DNA of 64,000 nt, from the NCBI RefSeq assembly GCF_004000925.1, contig NZ_BIME01000010.1:124001-188000 (forward strand), given 5' to 3'. Every line of letters begins with the position of its first letter. Position 1 is the stretch's first letter. Both the position numbers and the translations under genes were made by a program. Source of the stretch: Paenibacillus illinoisensis NBRC 15959 (GTDB taxonomy: Bacteria; Bacillota; Bacilli; Paenibacillales; Paenibacillaceae). This document shows, piece after piece, positions 15,064 to 23,410 of this stretch. The notes under the pieces are model-generated. The model was not told the DNA's origin, made no database searches, and saw nothing but the letters and a program-made list of their open reading frames with translations.

Positions 15064-17031
15064 ATGACATGGCATCTTTCTATTGATATCGAGACCTACA
15101 GCAGCATTGACATTAAGAAAGCAGGCCTGTACCGATACGTTCAGAGTCCAGATTTTGAAATTCTATTGTTCGCTTATTCCTGGAATGGAGGCCAGGTTCA
15201 GATCATCGATCTGGCCAAAGGCGAAAGAATACCGAATGAAGTTATCCAGGCATTAAATGATCCAGAAGTCATCAAACACGCGTATAATGCGGCTTTTGAA
15301 TGGTACTGTCTGAATAAATTTTGGCCTTCAGCTGTAGAGCAATGGCGCTGCACTCAAATCCACAGTTTGTACTGCGGATATCCTGCAGGTCTCGGCAAGG
15401 TAGGTGAGGCGCTTGGACTTCCCCAGGATAAGAAGAAGATGGGCGTCGGTGGTGCACTGATCCGGACGTTCTGTGTACCGATCAAGAAGCCTGCCAAGTC
15501 AACCGGATTCCGGAAGCGTACCCTTCCGCATCATGAACCTGAGAAGTGGGAGCTGTTCAAGCAATACTGCGTGGGTGACGTTGTAGCTGAGGTCGAAATT
15601 CTTCGGCGGTTATCGGTATTCCCGGTACCTGATCAGGAATGGGAGCTTTGGTTCTTGGACCAGCGCATTAATGCCCGAGGAATCGCCTGCGACCTGCAGC
15701 TGGTGGAAGGAGCATTGGCGGTCGATCAACAGATCACAGCCGAGTTGACGCAGGAAGCGGTACAACTCAGTGGTTTGGATAACCCAAAGTCAGTGCAGCA
15801 GCTCAAGAAGTGGATTTCCAAGGAAATTGGCGAAGAGGTCGAGGACCTGAAAAAGGACACCGTATCCGGACTGATCGACAACGTGGAAGAAGGCCGGGCC
15901 AAGCGCGTGCTGGAGATCCGCAGAGAACTGTCCAAGACCAGTACCAAGAAGTATGTGGCCATGGAGACAGTCGCCTGTGAGGATGGACGGGTCCGAGGAC
16001 TCTTGCAGTTCTACGGAGCCAACCGTACTGGGAGATGGGCGGGCCGATTGGTCCAGGTCCACAACCTGACCAAGAACAAGATGGAGCTGGATCTACTGCA
16101 GTATGCTCGGCAGCTCGTGCAGAACAAACAAGTGAACTTACTAAAACTGATGTTCGGAAACGTGCCGGATACGCTCAGTCAGCTCATTCGGACAGCGTTT
16201 GTGGCTCCAGATGGGAAGAAGCTTAATATAGCTGACTTTTCAGCCATTGAGGCCCGAGTAATTGCCTGGCTTGCTGGAGAACAGTGGCGGCTGGATGTAT
16301 TTGCTACCCATGGCAAGATTTACGAAGCTTCAGCCTCTGCTATGTTCGGGGTCCCTCTCGAACAGGTGGACAAGGATTTGCGACAACGGGGCAAGGTTTC
16401 TGAACTTGCTTTAGGTTACCAGGGCGCTTCAGGCGCATTGATCGCTATGGGCGCCCTAGATATGGGTCTCGAAGAGGATGAGCTACCTGAGATCGTCACG
16501 CGGTGGCGTAACGCCAATCGGCGCATCGTAGATCTTTGGTTCGGATTTGAGAAAGCGGCACTGAGCGTTATGGAGACCGGTCAGCCTGTGGGTGTAAGGG
16601 GGATCATCTTCGCTCGGGAGAGCCATCACGGTAATGGTTTGGACTTCTTTACGGTTCAGCTCCCTTCAGGAAGAAAGCTGTATTATGTGGAACCTCGTCT
16701 GGCCCAGAACGACTTTGGCAAACAGGCTTTGCATTACATGGGTCCGGATCAGAGGACAGGTAAGTGGTCGCTGATTAGCACGTATGGTGGGAAGCTTGTC
16801 GAGAACATTGTCCAAGCCATTGCACGGGATTGTCTGGCCGTTTCCCTTATTCGTGTGGAGCAAGCCGGTTATGACACCGTGCTGCATGTGCATGACGAAA
16901 TTGGAATCGAATCGGCTCATCCGGAGGATCTGGATAAGGTTTTGGACCTGATGGCAGAACCGATACCGTGGGCACCCGGGCTGCCACTTAAAGCAGCCGG
17001 ATTTACCACAGATTTTTATATGAAGGATTAG
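15064..17031 (+). CDS. phage family A DNA polymerase
   Basis: 655-aa replicative polymerase of the PolA family. The 3'-5' proofreading domain begins with Exo I D8-x-E10 (LSIDIETY). Polymerase motif A is IADFSAIEARVIAW with D391 and E396, motif B lies in RGKVSELALGYQGASGAL, and motif C is HVHDE with H610, D611 and E612. It lacks a 5' nuclease domain, as is usual for phage versions. GAGAGGAGG precedes the ATG. It follows the SSB-like gene in a replication operon, and its stop overlaps by four bases the stop of a gene on the other strand. Confidence 0.95.
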   Translation: MTWHLSIDIETYSSIDIKKAGLYRYVQSPDFEILLFAYSWNGGQVQIIDLAKGERIPNEVIQALNDPEVIKHAYNAAFEWYCLNKFWPSAVEQWRCTQIHSLYCGYPAGLGKVGEALGLPQDKKKMGVGGALIRTFCVPIKKPAKSTGFRKRTLPHHEPEKWELFKQYCVGDVVAEVEILRRLSVFPVPDQEWELWFLDQRINARGIACDLQLVEGALAVDQQITAELTQEAVQLSGLDNPKSVQQLKKWISKEIGEEVEDLKKDTVSGLIDNVEEGRAKRVLEIRRELSKTSTKKYVAMETVACEDGRVRGLLQFYGANRTGRWAGRLVQVHNLTKNKMELDLLQYARQLVQNKQVNLLKLMFGNVPDTLSQLIRTAFVAPDGKKLNIADFSAIEARVIAWLAGEQWRLDVFATHGKIYEASASAMFGVPLEQVDKDLRQRGKVSELALGYQGASGALIAMGALDMGLEEDELPEIVTRWRNANRRIVDLWFGFEKAALSVMETGQPVGVRGIIFARESHHGNGLDFFTVQLPSGRKLYYVEPRLAQNDFGKQALHYMGPDQRTGKWSLISTYGGKLVENIVQAIARDCLAVSLIRVEQAGYDTVLHVHDEIGIESAHPEDLDKVLDLMAEPIPWAPGLPLKAAGFTTDFYMKD

Positions 17032-17885
17032 GGGGTGCTAGATTTAAGCATAAAATCAAAATAAGTGTAAATTCCTGAGCGAATTTTACTACGTGTGACA
17101 GGCCCAAATCCTGTTGCTTCCAGATCGTTAGTCACATAATCTATTAAATCTTCCAGACTTTCAACAGTTGCCATTTCATGTATTTTTAAATTCTTTTGGT
17201 TTGAGTACTTTTCCATGGACTTGAAAATTATCTTGTTTAAACGTGTAAGACTCGCCCAATCAGGGCGTTGGTTCTTCGGATAATCAGATCTTTGTGAAGA
17301 TTTAATGACTGAGATATCATTCTGAATTTCCTTTAACGTTTGAATGAAAAACTCATTTACTGGAACTTCATCTTCTTGTATAGAAGCTACCTTAATAGTC
17401 CCGAAACTTTTCAAAAAGGAGGATTTATTTCCATCCTGGATCGATTCTTCGTGTGTTGCTCTTACTTTTTCAGAAAGCAGCTCTTTGAACTCAACAACAG
17501 ATTTATATCTAAGATCTCTAGGGTATTGAAGGTGTTCAATTACCCCAGCATCAAATGTATAGTCGGTTTTATCATCTTTAATGATAATGGTTGGTTTATC
17601 AAAAGCCAGTCTCATTCCGAGTTCAAACATGACATTGGGGTTTTTACAACTTACGTCACAGATGATGATGTCAGACGTGTACAGCCCTTCAACAATGCGC
17701 TTATGGATAAGCCCGGAACTATCTCCTTCACTAACAATCTTAGGATTACTACTATAACCAGGCATAGAAGAGACAGCTTCGGTAATGATTCGTTTAACGT
17801 CTAGCCAGTGATCAGTTGAGCACCCATCAATAGGTGCAATAGGCATAACTAGTCCAATGTTTAAGAATTTAGTTTCTTCTGTCAT
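17028..17885 (-). CDS. TIR/deoxyribosyltransferase-like protein, candidate defence moron
   Basis: 285 aa, against the direction of the surrounding replication genes. Residues about 7-105 resemble the nucleoside 2-deoxyribosyltransferase / TIR-like fold: GLVMPIAPIDG, a Gly/Ser-rich turn, SDIIICDVSCKNPNVMFELG with E88 in the expected catalytic position, then KPTIIIKDD. Proteins with this fold hydrolyse or sense nucleotides, and many prophage copies defend against other phages. The C-terminal 120 residues are helical and unrecognised. It has its own promoter, a hairpin leader and AGGAGG. It looks like an inserted accessory gene. Enzyme activity and defence are inference. Confidence 0.7.
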   Translation of the reverse strand: MTEETKFLNIGLVMPIAPIDGCSTDHWLDVKRIITEAVSSMPGYSSNPKIVSEGDSSGLIHKRIVEGLYTSDIIICDVSCKNPNVMFELGMRLAFDKPTIIIKDDKTDYTFDAGVIEHLQYPRDLRYKSVVEFKELLSEKVRATHEESIQDGNKSSFLKSFGTIKVASIQEDEVPVNEFFIQTLKEIQNDISVIKSSQRSDYPKNQRPDWASLTRLNKIIFKSMEKYSNQKNLKIHEMATVESLEDLIDYVTNDLEATGFGPVTRSKIRSGIYTYFDFMLKSSTP

Positions 17886-17893
17886 AGAAACCT

Positions 17894-17922
17894 CCTAGTA
17901 ATTTTTTACTAGGAACATTATA
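17894..17922 (-). promoter_or_regulatory. promoter and leader hairpin of the TIR-like gene
   Basis: On the minus strand a TATAAT -10 (17922-17917; weak -35) is followed at about the expected start site by a perfect inverted repeat CCTAGTAA-N4-TTACTAGG (17913-17894). Its 3' arm runs into the AGGAGG of the gene. It could hide the ribosome site or be an operator. Confidence 0.6.
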
Positions 17923-17939
17923 CCAGTTGAGGATTTTAG

Positions 17940-17967
17940 TTAACAGTATGAATTAGTTTTATATAAA
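17940..17967 (+). promoter_or_regulatory. rightward promoter restarting the replication operon
   Basis: -35 TTAACA at 17940-17945, 16-base spacer, -10 TATAAA at 17962-17967. It lies back to back with the leftward promoter of the TIR-like gene, and would drive the genes from 17993 on independently of transcription through the antisense gene. Confidence 0.55.
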
Positions 17968-17992
17968 TCAAACAGGAGGTCGGATAAAGCCG

Positions 17993-18154
17993 ATGTTCGT
18001 CGATCTATATGTATTAGATATTCCTTGGGATATTGTCACAGATCATAGCGGCAAGGTGGTAGGTGAGGTGTACAAGCCTCTTCCGGATCCGCCGCCGAGG
18101 AAGAAGCAAAACAAAATAGCTGTTTTATCTACATCGGTTCAAGGAAAGCGGTGA
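17993..18154 (+). CDS. small protein of the replication module
   Basis: 53 aa (MFVDLYVLDIPWDIVTDHSG...PDPPPRKKQ), not recognised. AGGAGGT lies 12 bases upstream, slightly far. The stop overlaps the next GTG start by four bases, which supports it as a real coupled gene. Confidence 0.55.
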   Translation: MFVDLYVLDIPWDIVTDHSGKVVGEVYKPLPDPPPRKKQNKIAVLSTSVQGKR

Positions 18155-18357
18155 TTATTGTGGTAAATGTTGACTGGAAAATGACTATCGGATTTCCCGG
18201 AGCTGAGCGTGAAGGGACAGTTGAAATCGATCCTGTTGAATTAGAAGGTAAGTCTGAGGCGGAGCAGGATGAAATCATCTATAAGGAAATTTGGGATGAC
18301 GCCATGCAGTATGTCGATGTATTCCCAACTAGGAGGTATGAGGGGGATGAGACATGA
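18151..18357 (+). CDS. small acidic phage protein
   Basis: 68 aa, not recognised. It is acidic (VDWKMTIGFPGAEREGTVEIDP..., ending MQYVDVFPTRRYEGDET) and looks like the small phage proteins found near DNA polymerase genes. GTG 18151 overlaps the previous stop and its own stop overlaps the next start by ATGA, a tightly coupled chain. Confidence 0.65.
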   Translation: MIIVVNVDWKMTIGFPGAEREGTVEIDPVELEGKSEAEQDEIIYKEIWDDAMQYVDVFPTRRYEGDET

Positions 18358-18776
18358 GACCTCTGACAGCTCAGGAAAAGAAGCAAATTGCTGATGTGAA
18401 GAAACGTGCAAATACAGCGATATCCAAGAAACGAATTCTGCTTGGTGCGCAGATCCGGGCGTGCACTGCTCCAGTCCAAATGCAACGGAAAAAGGAACTA
18501 TTACTGCAGTTTGATGCTCTTTCTCCAGTTAAAGGTTATCCAGCTGTCATCAAAGACAAGGATCGTTCGATGATCATCGATTATCAGCTATTACGAAGAG
18601 TAACCCGTTCGCTGAAGCATCGTTGTGTGGATATCCGATTGGATCCAGGTGGCCTGTTGACGATTCAGCATGAAGACCCAACCAATAGTCGTAATCGCGG
18701 CGAGCTTGAGCTTTACGAGATACCACCTTGGCAACAATGTGCACTTACGGATTTACCTGTTATAGAGATTGATTAA
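18354..18776 (+). CDS. hypothetical basic protein in the replication module
   Basis: 140 aa, not recognised. The N-terminal third is strongly basic and helical (EKKQIADVKKRANTAISKKRILLG) and the rest is mixed. It overlaps the previous gene by four bases, with AGGAGG upstream. No catalytic motif seen. Confidence 0.65.
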   Translation: MRPLTAQEKKQIADVKKRANTAISKKRILLGAQIRACTAPVQMQRKKELLLQFDALSPVKGYPAVIKDKDRSMIIDYQLLRRVTRSLKHRCVDIRLDPGGLLTIQHEDPTNSRNRGELELYEIPPWQQCALTDLPVIEID

Positions 18777-18793
18777 ACTAGGAGGGCTGCTCT

Positions 18794-19057
18794 ATGCGTA
18801 AAGCAAAGTTGATTGTATACGAAACGGTCAAAAGCAAACACGAAATCGAGGTTTCGATACCAGATGATATGGCTGAAGATGAATTTGGAAACAAGCTTTA
18901 TAAAGCTGAGAGGGCTTCAGAGGATTTGAAAGATTTGTTCTTCTTGCTGAAAAAATACGGTGTTTTGACACCTGGCACTATAGATCGGGATCCAAAGTTA
19001 ATAACGGGATCTGACGTGAACGTATACGACTATCGGGTTATTGAAGAATCGGATTAA
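18794..19057 (+). CDS. hypothetical small protein
   Basis: 87 aa, acidic, not recognised (KLIVYETVKSKHEIEVSIPDDMAEDEFGN...). AGGAGG precedes the ATG. It lies between the 140-aa protein and the primase-helicase in the same operon. Confidence 0.65.
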   Translation: MRKAKLIVYETVKSKHEIEVSIPDDMAEDEFGNKLYKAERASEDLKDLFFLLKKYGVLTPGTIDRDPKLITGSDVNVYDYRVIEESD

Positions 19058-19074
19058 ACCAGGAGGCAGGCGTC

Positions 19075-21489
19075 ATGCATTTTGACAGACAACTAACTAT
19101 TTCAAGCGCCGGGACCAGACACAGCACAAACTGGCAGACGCAAACGGCCTATTGGTCCGAGATCGTCGAGCGTTTACGGACTGCTGTACGGGGTTCGGAA
19201 ACGTTGGCGGAATACTTGCAGCTGCCTAAGAGCAAACAGGATGACCTGAAGGACGTTGGCGGCTTTGTCGGTGGCAGTCTGTCAGGCGGTCGCCGGAAAG
19301 CCAACGCGGTCATTGGCCGGGATCTGGTTACGCTTGACCTTGATAATATCCCTGCAGGCGGGACGGCGGACGTGCTTCGCCGCCTGGATGCCCTGGGCTG
19401 CGGCTATGCCGCGTACAGCACGAGAAAGCATGAAGAGAACCGTCCGCGACTTCGGGTCGTTGCTCCGCTGGACCGGATGGCCACAGCGGATGAATATGAA
19501 CCTCTTGCCAGGAAGCTGGGCGAGATCATCGGGATCGGGCTTTGTGATCCGACCACGTTCGAAGCTTCTCGGCTGATGTATTGGCCGAGCTGCAGCGTAG
19601 ACAGTCAGTATGTATTCACTTTCGGGGATAAGCCTTTCCTTTCGGTAGATGGACTGCTGGGTATTTATGCAGATTGGCGCAATGTGGCTTCGTGGCCACA
19701 AGTGCCAGGTACCGGTCAGGCTCATGTGCGTCTGGCAGCGAAGCAAGGAGATCCCACCGAGAAGCAGGGTATGGTCGGAGCTTTCTGTAAGGTCTACGAC
19801 GTGCCGGCAGCCATTGAGGCCTTTCTGCCAGGTGTCTATCTGAATACGGATGACGGCAGCGGCCGGTTAACGTATGTGGGTGGGTCGACGACAGGCGGTG
19901 CGATCATTTATGACGATGGCCAGTTCTTGTTCTCACATCATGCTACGGATCCAACAGGTGGTCGCCTGGTAAACAGTTTTGACCTGGTACGTCTGCATAA
20001 GTTCGGCGACCAGGACGACGAGGCGAAGCCAGGAACACCGACGAATAAGCTGCCGTCTTACACGGCCATGATGGACTTCGCTATGCGCCAGGAGCCCGTG
20101 GCGGGGCTGCTCATGCAGGAACGGCACCAGAAAGCTACTGCGGCATTTGCTGATTCTCCTGCGTTGCCGGCAGAGCCTGAGGACATGGACTGGATGCGGC
20201 GGCTGGAGTTCAACAGTAACGGTGTGTACCTGAAGACGGTAGACAATGTGCTTATCGTGTTGGAGCATGATCCAGCTTTAAAGGATAAGATCGCGTTTGA
20301 TGAATTTGCGAATCGGGGACTGGTCCTCGGGTCTCTTCCGTGGGATCCCAGAGAGGATCGGCGGCCGTGGGCCAGCTCTGACGATGCCGGTATTTATCAC
20401 TATATCGAAAAGGTGTATGGGATCGCTGTGGATGCCAAGATCAATAACGCATTAACCCTGATTACGCACAAGAAGCGGTTCAACGATGTGCGGAGGTACC
20501 TGGAAGGGCTGACGTGGGACGGTGTTCCGCGATTGGATACTCTGTTTACGGATTACCTGGGTGCAGAGGACAGCTTGTACACAAGAGCCGTGTCCCGGAA
20601 GTCCTTCACGGCTGCTGTCGCTAGAGCCATGGAGCCAGGTGTCAAATGGGACTATATGCCGATTCTGGCGGGGCCCCAGGGGTTAGGGAAATCAACGTTT
20701 CTGCGGTACATGGGCAAGGACTGGTATTCGGACAGTTTGACTACATTCGAGGGCAAGGATGCTATGGAACTGATCCAGGGCATATGGCTGAATGAGGTTG
20801 GGGAGCTGACGGGTATGAGTAAGTCTGAAAGTAACGCCGTTAAGCAGTTCCTGAGTCGGACAGAGGATATTTACCGTGAAGCTTATGGAAAACGGACGAT
20901 GCCCTATCCGCGGCGCTGCGTGTTTTTCGGAACAACGAATGACAGTGAGTTTCTTCGGGATCGGACAGGCAACAGGCGGTTCTGGCCCATTGATGTAGGT
21001 GTCCTGAAACCAACGAAAAGTGTCTTTCGGGATCTGCAGGGTGAAGTTGATCAGATTTATGCCGAAGCTTTTGTACGATGGCAGCTGAACGAGCCACTGT
21101 ATCTGTCAGGTGATATCGAAGAGTTGGCCAAAGAGCGCCAGGAGGCGCATAGGGAAAGTAACGCAAAGGAAGGTATCATACAGGCTTTCGTAGATCGGCC
21201 AGTTCCGGAAGATTGGCAGAAACGTGATTTGCCGACGAGACTGATTCATTGGTCCGGTGAATTCGGGAAGCCCCATGAAGGCGAGGGAGGCCCCCGAGAC
21301 CGGATATGTGCTGCAGAGATATGGTGCGAATGTTTCCGATCAGATATCAAGTACATGAAGCAGACGGATACAAGGGAAATCAACGGCATTTTGTCCAGCA
21401 TGCCAGGTTGGGAAGAGTATCGGGGGAGATTCGGTCCTTACGAAATCCAGCGAGGATTTAAACGGAAGGTTGTTGACACTGGGGCGTGA
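19075..21489 (+). CDS. primase-helicase, VapE / AEP type
   Basis: 804-aa replication protein. The N-terminal 200 residues resemble an archaeo-eukaryotic-type primase: LVTLDLDN supplies the metal-binding Asp pair and YSTRKHEENRPRLRVV the second motif. The C-terminal 400 residues are a virulence-associated E / superfamily 3-like helicase with Walker A GPQGLGKST at 533-541, Walker B IWLNEVGEL near 570 and an arginine finger region NRRFWPIDVG. Such proteins open the origin and prime synthesis for the phage polymerase. AGGAGGCAGGCGTC precedes the ATG. An iteron-like region follows immediately, as often seen for initiators. The primase half is less certain than the helicase. Confidence 0.88.
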   Translation: MHFDRQLTISSAGTRHSTNWQTQTAYWSEIVERLRTAVRGSETLAEYLQLPKSKQDDLKDVGGFVGGSLSGGRRKANAVIGRDLVTLDLDNIPAGGTADVLRRLDALGCGYAAYSTRKHEENRPRLRVVAPLDRMATADEYEPLARKLGEIIGIGLCDPTTFEASRLMYWPSCSVDSQYVFTFGDKPFLSVDGLLGIYADWRNVASWPQVPGTGQAHVRLAAKQGDPTEKQGMVGAFCKVYDVPAAIEAFLPGVYLNTDDGSGRLTYVGGSTTGGAIIYDDGQFLFSHHATDPTGGRLVNSFDLVRLHKFGDQDDEAKPGTPTNKLPSYTAMMDFAMRQEPVAGLLMQERHQKATAAFADSPALPAEPEDMDWMRRLEFNSNGVYLKTVDNVLIVLEHDPALKDKIAFDEFANRGLVLGSLPWDPREDRRPWASSDDAGIYHYIEKVYGIAVDAKINNALTLITHKKRFNDVRRYLEGLTWDGVPRLDTLFTDYLGAEDSLYTRAVSRKSFTAAVARAMEPGVKWDYMPILAGPQGLGKSTFLRYMGKDWYSDSLTTFEGKDAMELIQGIWLNEVGELTGMSKSESNAVKQFLSRTEDIYREAYGKRTMPYPRRCVFFGTTNDSEFLRDRTGNRRFWPIDVGVLKPTKSVFRDLQGEVDQIYAEAFVRWQLNEPLYLSGDIEELAKERQEAHRESNAKEGIIQAFVDRPVPEDWQKRDLPTRLIHWSGEFGKPHEGEGGPRDRICAAEIWCECFRSDIKYMKQTDTREINGILSSMPGWEEYRGRFGPYEIQRGFKRKVVDTGA

Positions 21490-21748
21490 CAGATTGATTT
21501 TTCGGGTGTGACAGTTGGTAAAGTGTCAATTTTTCCTTTGTGACAGTTTTCAGAGTGTCAACCCGAGTGTCACACCAACTGTCAACGCGCTAAAACCTTA
21601 TAGAATCTATATTTATATTACTTTGTTGTTACTGTTGACACTTAAATAACTAAAGGTAAATAAATAGATAAATATAGAAAATAGAGAATTATATATAACG
21701 CCTAATACGCCTGATTGAATATATAGTATAGGAATTTTGGAAGTGTCA
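21487..21748. other. candidate phage replication origin (iterons plus AT-rich tract)
   Basis: Nine copies of TGACA or its complement TGTCA lie within 262 bases, at about 21487, 21509, 21524, 21541, 21556, 21568, 21580, 21636 and 21744. Seven of them fall within 100 bases at 12-22 base spacing. A 10-bp perfect inverted repeat GACAGTTGGT / ACCAACTGTC is included. The stretch 21600-21735 is very AT-rich and could unwind. It is the only noncoding gap of this size in the replication module and directly follows the primase-helicase gene. Origin function is inference. Confidence 0.6.
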
Positions 21749-21762
21749 TGGAGGTGTTCATT

Positions 21763-22035
21763 TTGAAAGAGAGTCAAATCGAATCATATTTGCGGCAGAA
21801 GGTGAAAGACCTTGGCGGCATTGCTTATAAATTTGTATCGCCCGGTAACTCTGGTGTGCCTGACCGGTTGGTATTGCTTCCCGAAGGCAGATCCGTGTTC
21901 GTGGAGCTGAAGGCACCCGGAAAGAAGCCCACCAAGCTGCAGCTGGTTCAGCATAAACGGATGCAAGCCTTGGGACATGAGGTGCGAGTGATCGACAGCA
22001 GGGAGCAGGTGGATGCATGGCTACAGGAGCTTTAA
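21763..22035 (+). CDS. VRR-NUC domain nuclease, TTG start
   Basis: 90-aa stand-alone VRR-NUC nuclease of the PD-(D/E)XK superfamily. GVPDRLVLLPEGRSVFVELK holds the catalytic Asp and Glu-x-Lys. Phage members cleave branched DNA and are often paired with the SNF2-type helicase, as here. I chose TTG 21763 because GGAGG lies eight bases before it and the protein then begins KESQIESYLRQKV, as family members do. ATG 21748 overlaps the ribosome site. The end overlaps the helicase gene by 19 bases. Confidence 0.88.
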   Translation: MKESQIESYLRQKVKDLGGIAYKFVSPGNSGVPDRLVLLPEGRSVFVELKAPGKKPTKLQLVQHKRMQALGHEVRVIDSREQVDAWLQEL

Positions 22036-23396
22036 GAAATAGATTTGTACCACACGATTACCAGAAGTATTGCATTAACCGGCTACTGACGGATGAGGCC
22101 ATCGGATTGCTTCTGGATCTGGGATTAGGGAAAACGGTCATTACGTTAACTGCCGTAAACGATTTGAAATATAACCGGTTCGCCGTAAGGCGCTGCCTGG
22201 TCGTTGCACCCAAAAAGGTGGCGGAGGCCACATGGGGGAACGAGGCAGCCAAGTGGGAACACCTGAAACACCTGCGGATCATAACGGTCCTTGGTACGGT
22301 ACAGCAACGAATCAAGGCGCTGAACACACCTGGTGACGTTTGGGTGATCAACAGGGAAAACATGGCCTGGCTTGTGGAGTATTACCGGAATGCCTGGCCA
22401 TTCGACATGGTGGTTTTGGACGAGTTATCCAGTTTTAAGAATCACCAGGCGAAACGGTTCAAGGTGCTTACGTGGGTAAGGCCGCATATCAATCGAATCG
22501 TAGGGCTGACAGGAACACCAGCACCGAATGGGCTGCTTGACCTGTGGGCCCAGATCTTCCTGTTGGACCAGGGCAAGCGATTGGAGAAGAACATCACGGG
22601 GTACCGCACGAAGTATTTTGAGAAGAACTATAACGGTCACGGCTATACAGCAAAGCCAGGTGCGGATGAAGTAATCCAACGACAGATTGCCGATCTCTGC
22701 GTGAGTATGAAGGCTGAGGATTACCTGGAGCTACCTGACTGTATCACAAACGTAATCCCGATTGTCTTAGATGCGAAAGCCCAGAAGCAGTATAACCAGC
22801 TAGAAAAGGAGCTGCTTCTGGAGATCGATGACGGAACAGAGATCACGGCAACGAGTGCAGCGGTATTATCCGGTAAACTGCTGCAACTATGCAATGGCGC
22901 TTTGTACGATGAGAACCGGCAAGTCTTTGAGATCCACGACAACAAGGTGGAGGCGTTCATGGAACTGGTGGAACAGCTGAACGGGAAATCGGCTTTGGTG
23001 TTCTACAGCTACCAGCATGACCTGACTCGGATCAAGAAGGCACTGGAGAAAACGAGCTTACGGATCCGGGAGCTGAAGACCCCACAGGATCAACTGGACT
23101 GGAATGCCGGCAAGGTAGATATCCTGCTTGCCCATCCAGCAAGCGCAGCCTACGGCCTTAACCTGCAGGACGGGGGGAATCATGTCGTATGGTTCGGACT
23201 GAATTGGAGCCTGGAGCTTTACCAGCAGGCAAATGGGCGTTTGCACCGGCAGGGCCAAAAGCAGAAGGTCATTCTGCATCACCTGGTTGTGCAAGGTGGG
23301 GCTGACGAGGATGTCATGAAAGCCTTGGAGGGTAAGGCAGCCACACAGGACAAGCTTCTCGACGCACTGAAAGCCCGCATCGAGCGGATCAAATAG
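22017..23396 (+). CDS. SNF2/DEAD-type phage helicase
   Basis: 459-aa superfamily 2 helicase of the SNF2-like phage group. After PHDYQKYCI (Q-motif region) come motif I LGLGKT, motif II VVLDELSS (DEXX variant), motif III GLTGTPAPNG, motif V and motif VI QANGRLHRQGQ. Such proteins occur with a VRR-NUC gene in many Firmicutes phages and probably remodel or unwind branched replication intermediates. AGGTGG precedes ATG 22017, which lies within the end of the nuclease gene, so translation is coupled. The biochemical role is not established for the group. Confidence 0.92.
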   Translation: MATGALRNRFVPHDYQKYCINRLLTDEAIGLLLDLGLGKTVITLTAVNDLKYNRFAVRRCLVVAPKKVAEATWGNEAAKWEHLKHLRIITVLGTVQQRIKALNTPGDVWVINRENMAWLVEYYRNAWPFDMVVLDELSSFKNHQAKRFKVLTWVRPHINRIVGLTGTPAPNGLLDLWAQIFLLDQGKRLEKNITGYRTKYFEKNYNGHGYTAKPGADEVIQRQIADLCVSMKAEDYLELPDCITNVIPIVLDAKAQKQYNQLEKELLLEIDDGTEITATSAAVLSGKLLQLCNGALYDENRQVFEIHDNKVEAFMELVEQLNGKSALVFYSYQHDLTRIKKALEKTSLRIRELKTPQDQLDWNAGKVDILLAHPASAAYGLNLQDGGNHVVWFGLNWSLELYQQANGRLHRQGQKQKVILHHLVVQGGADEDVMKALEGKAATQDKLLDALKARIERIK

Positions 23397-23410
23397 AGAG
23401 GGTGAGCCCG

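Noticed and set aside
14080-15075. 331-codon minus-strand frame opposite the DUF2815 gene
   Set aside because: A shadow of the Gln/Pro-rich repeats; no ribosome site, no recognisable protein, and fully within real coding DNA.
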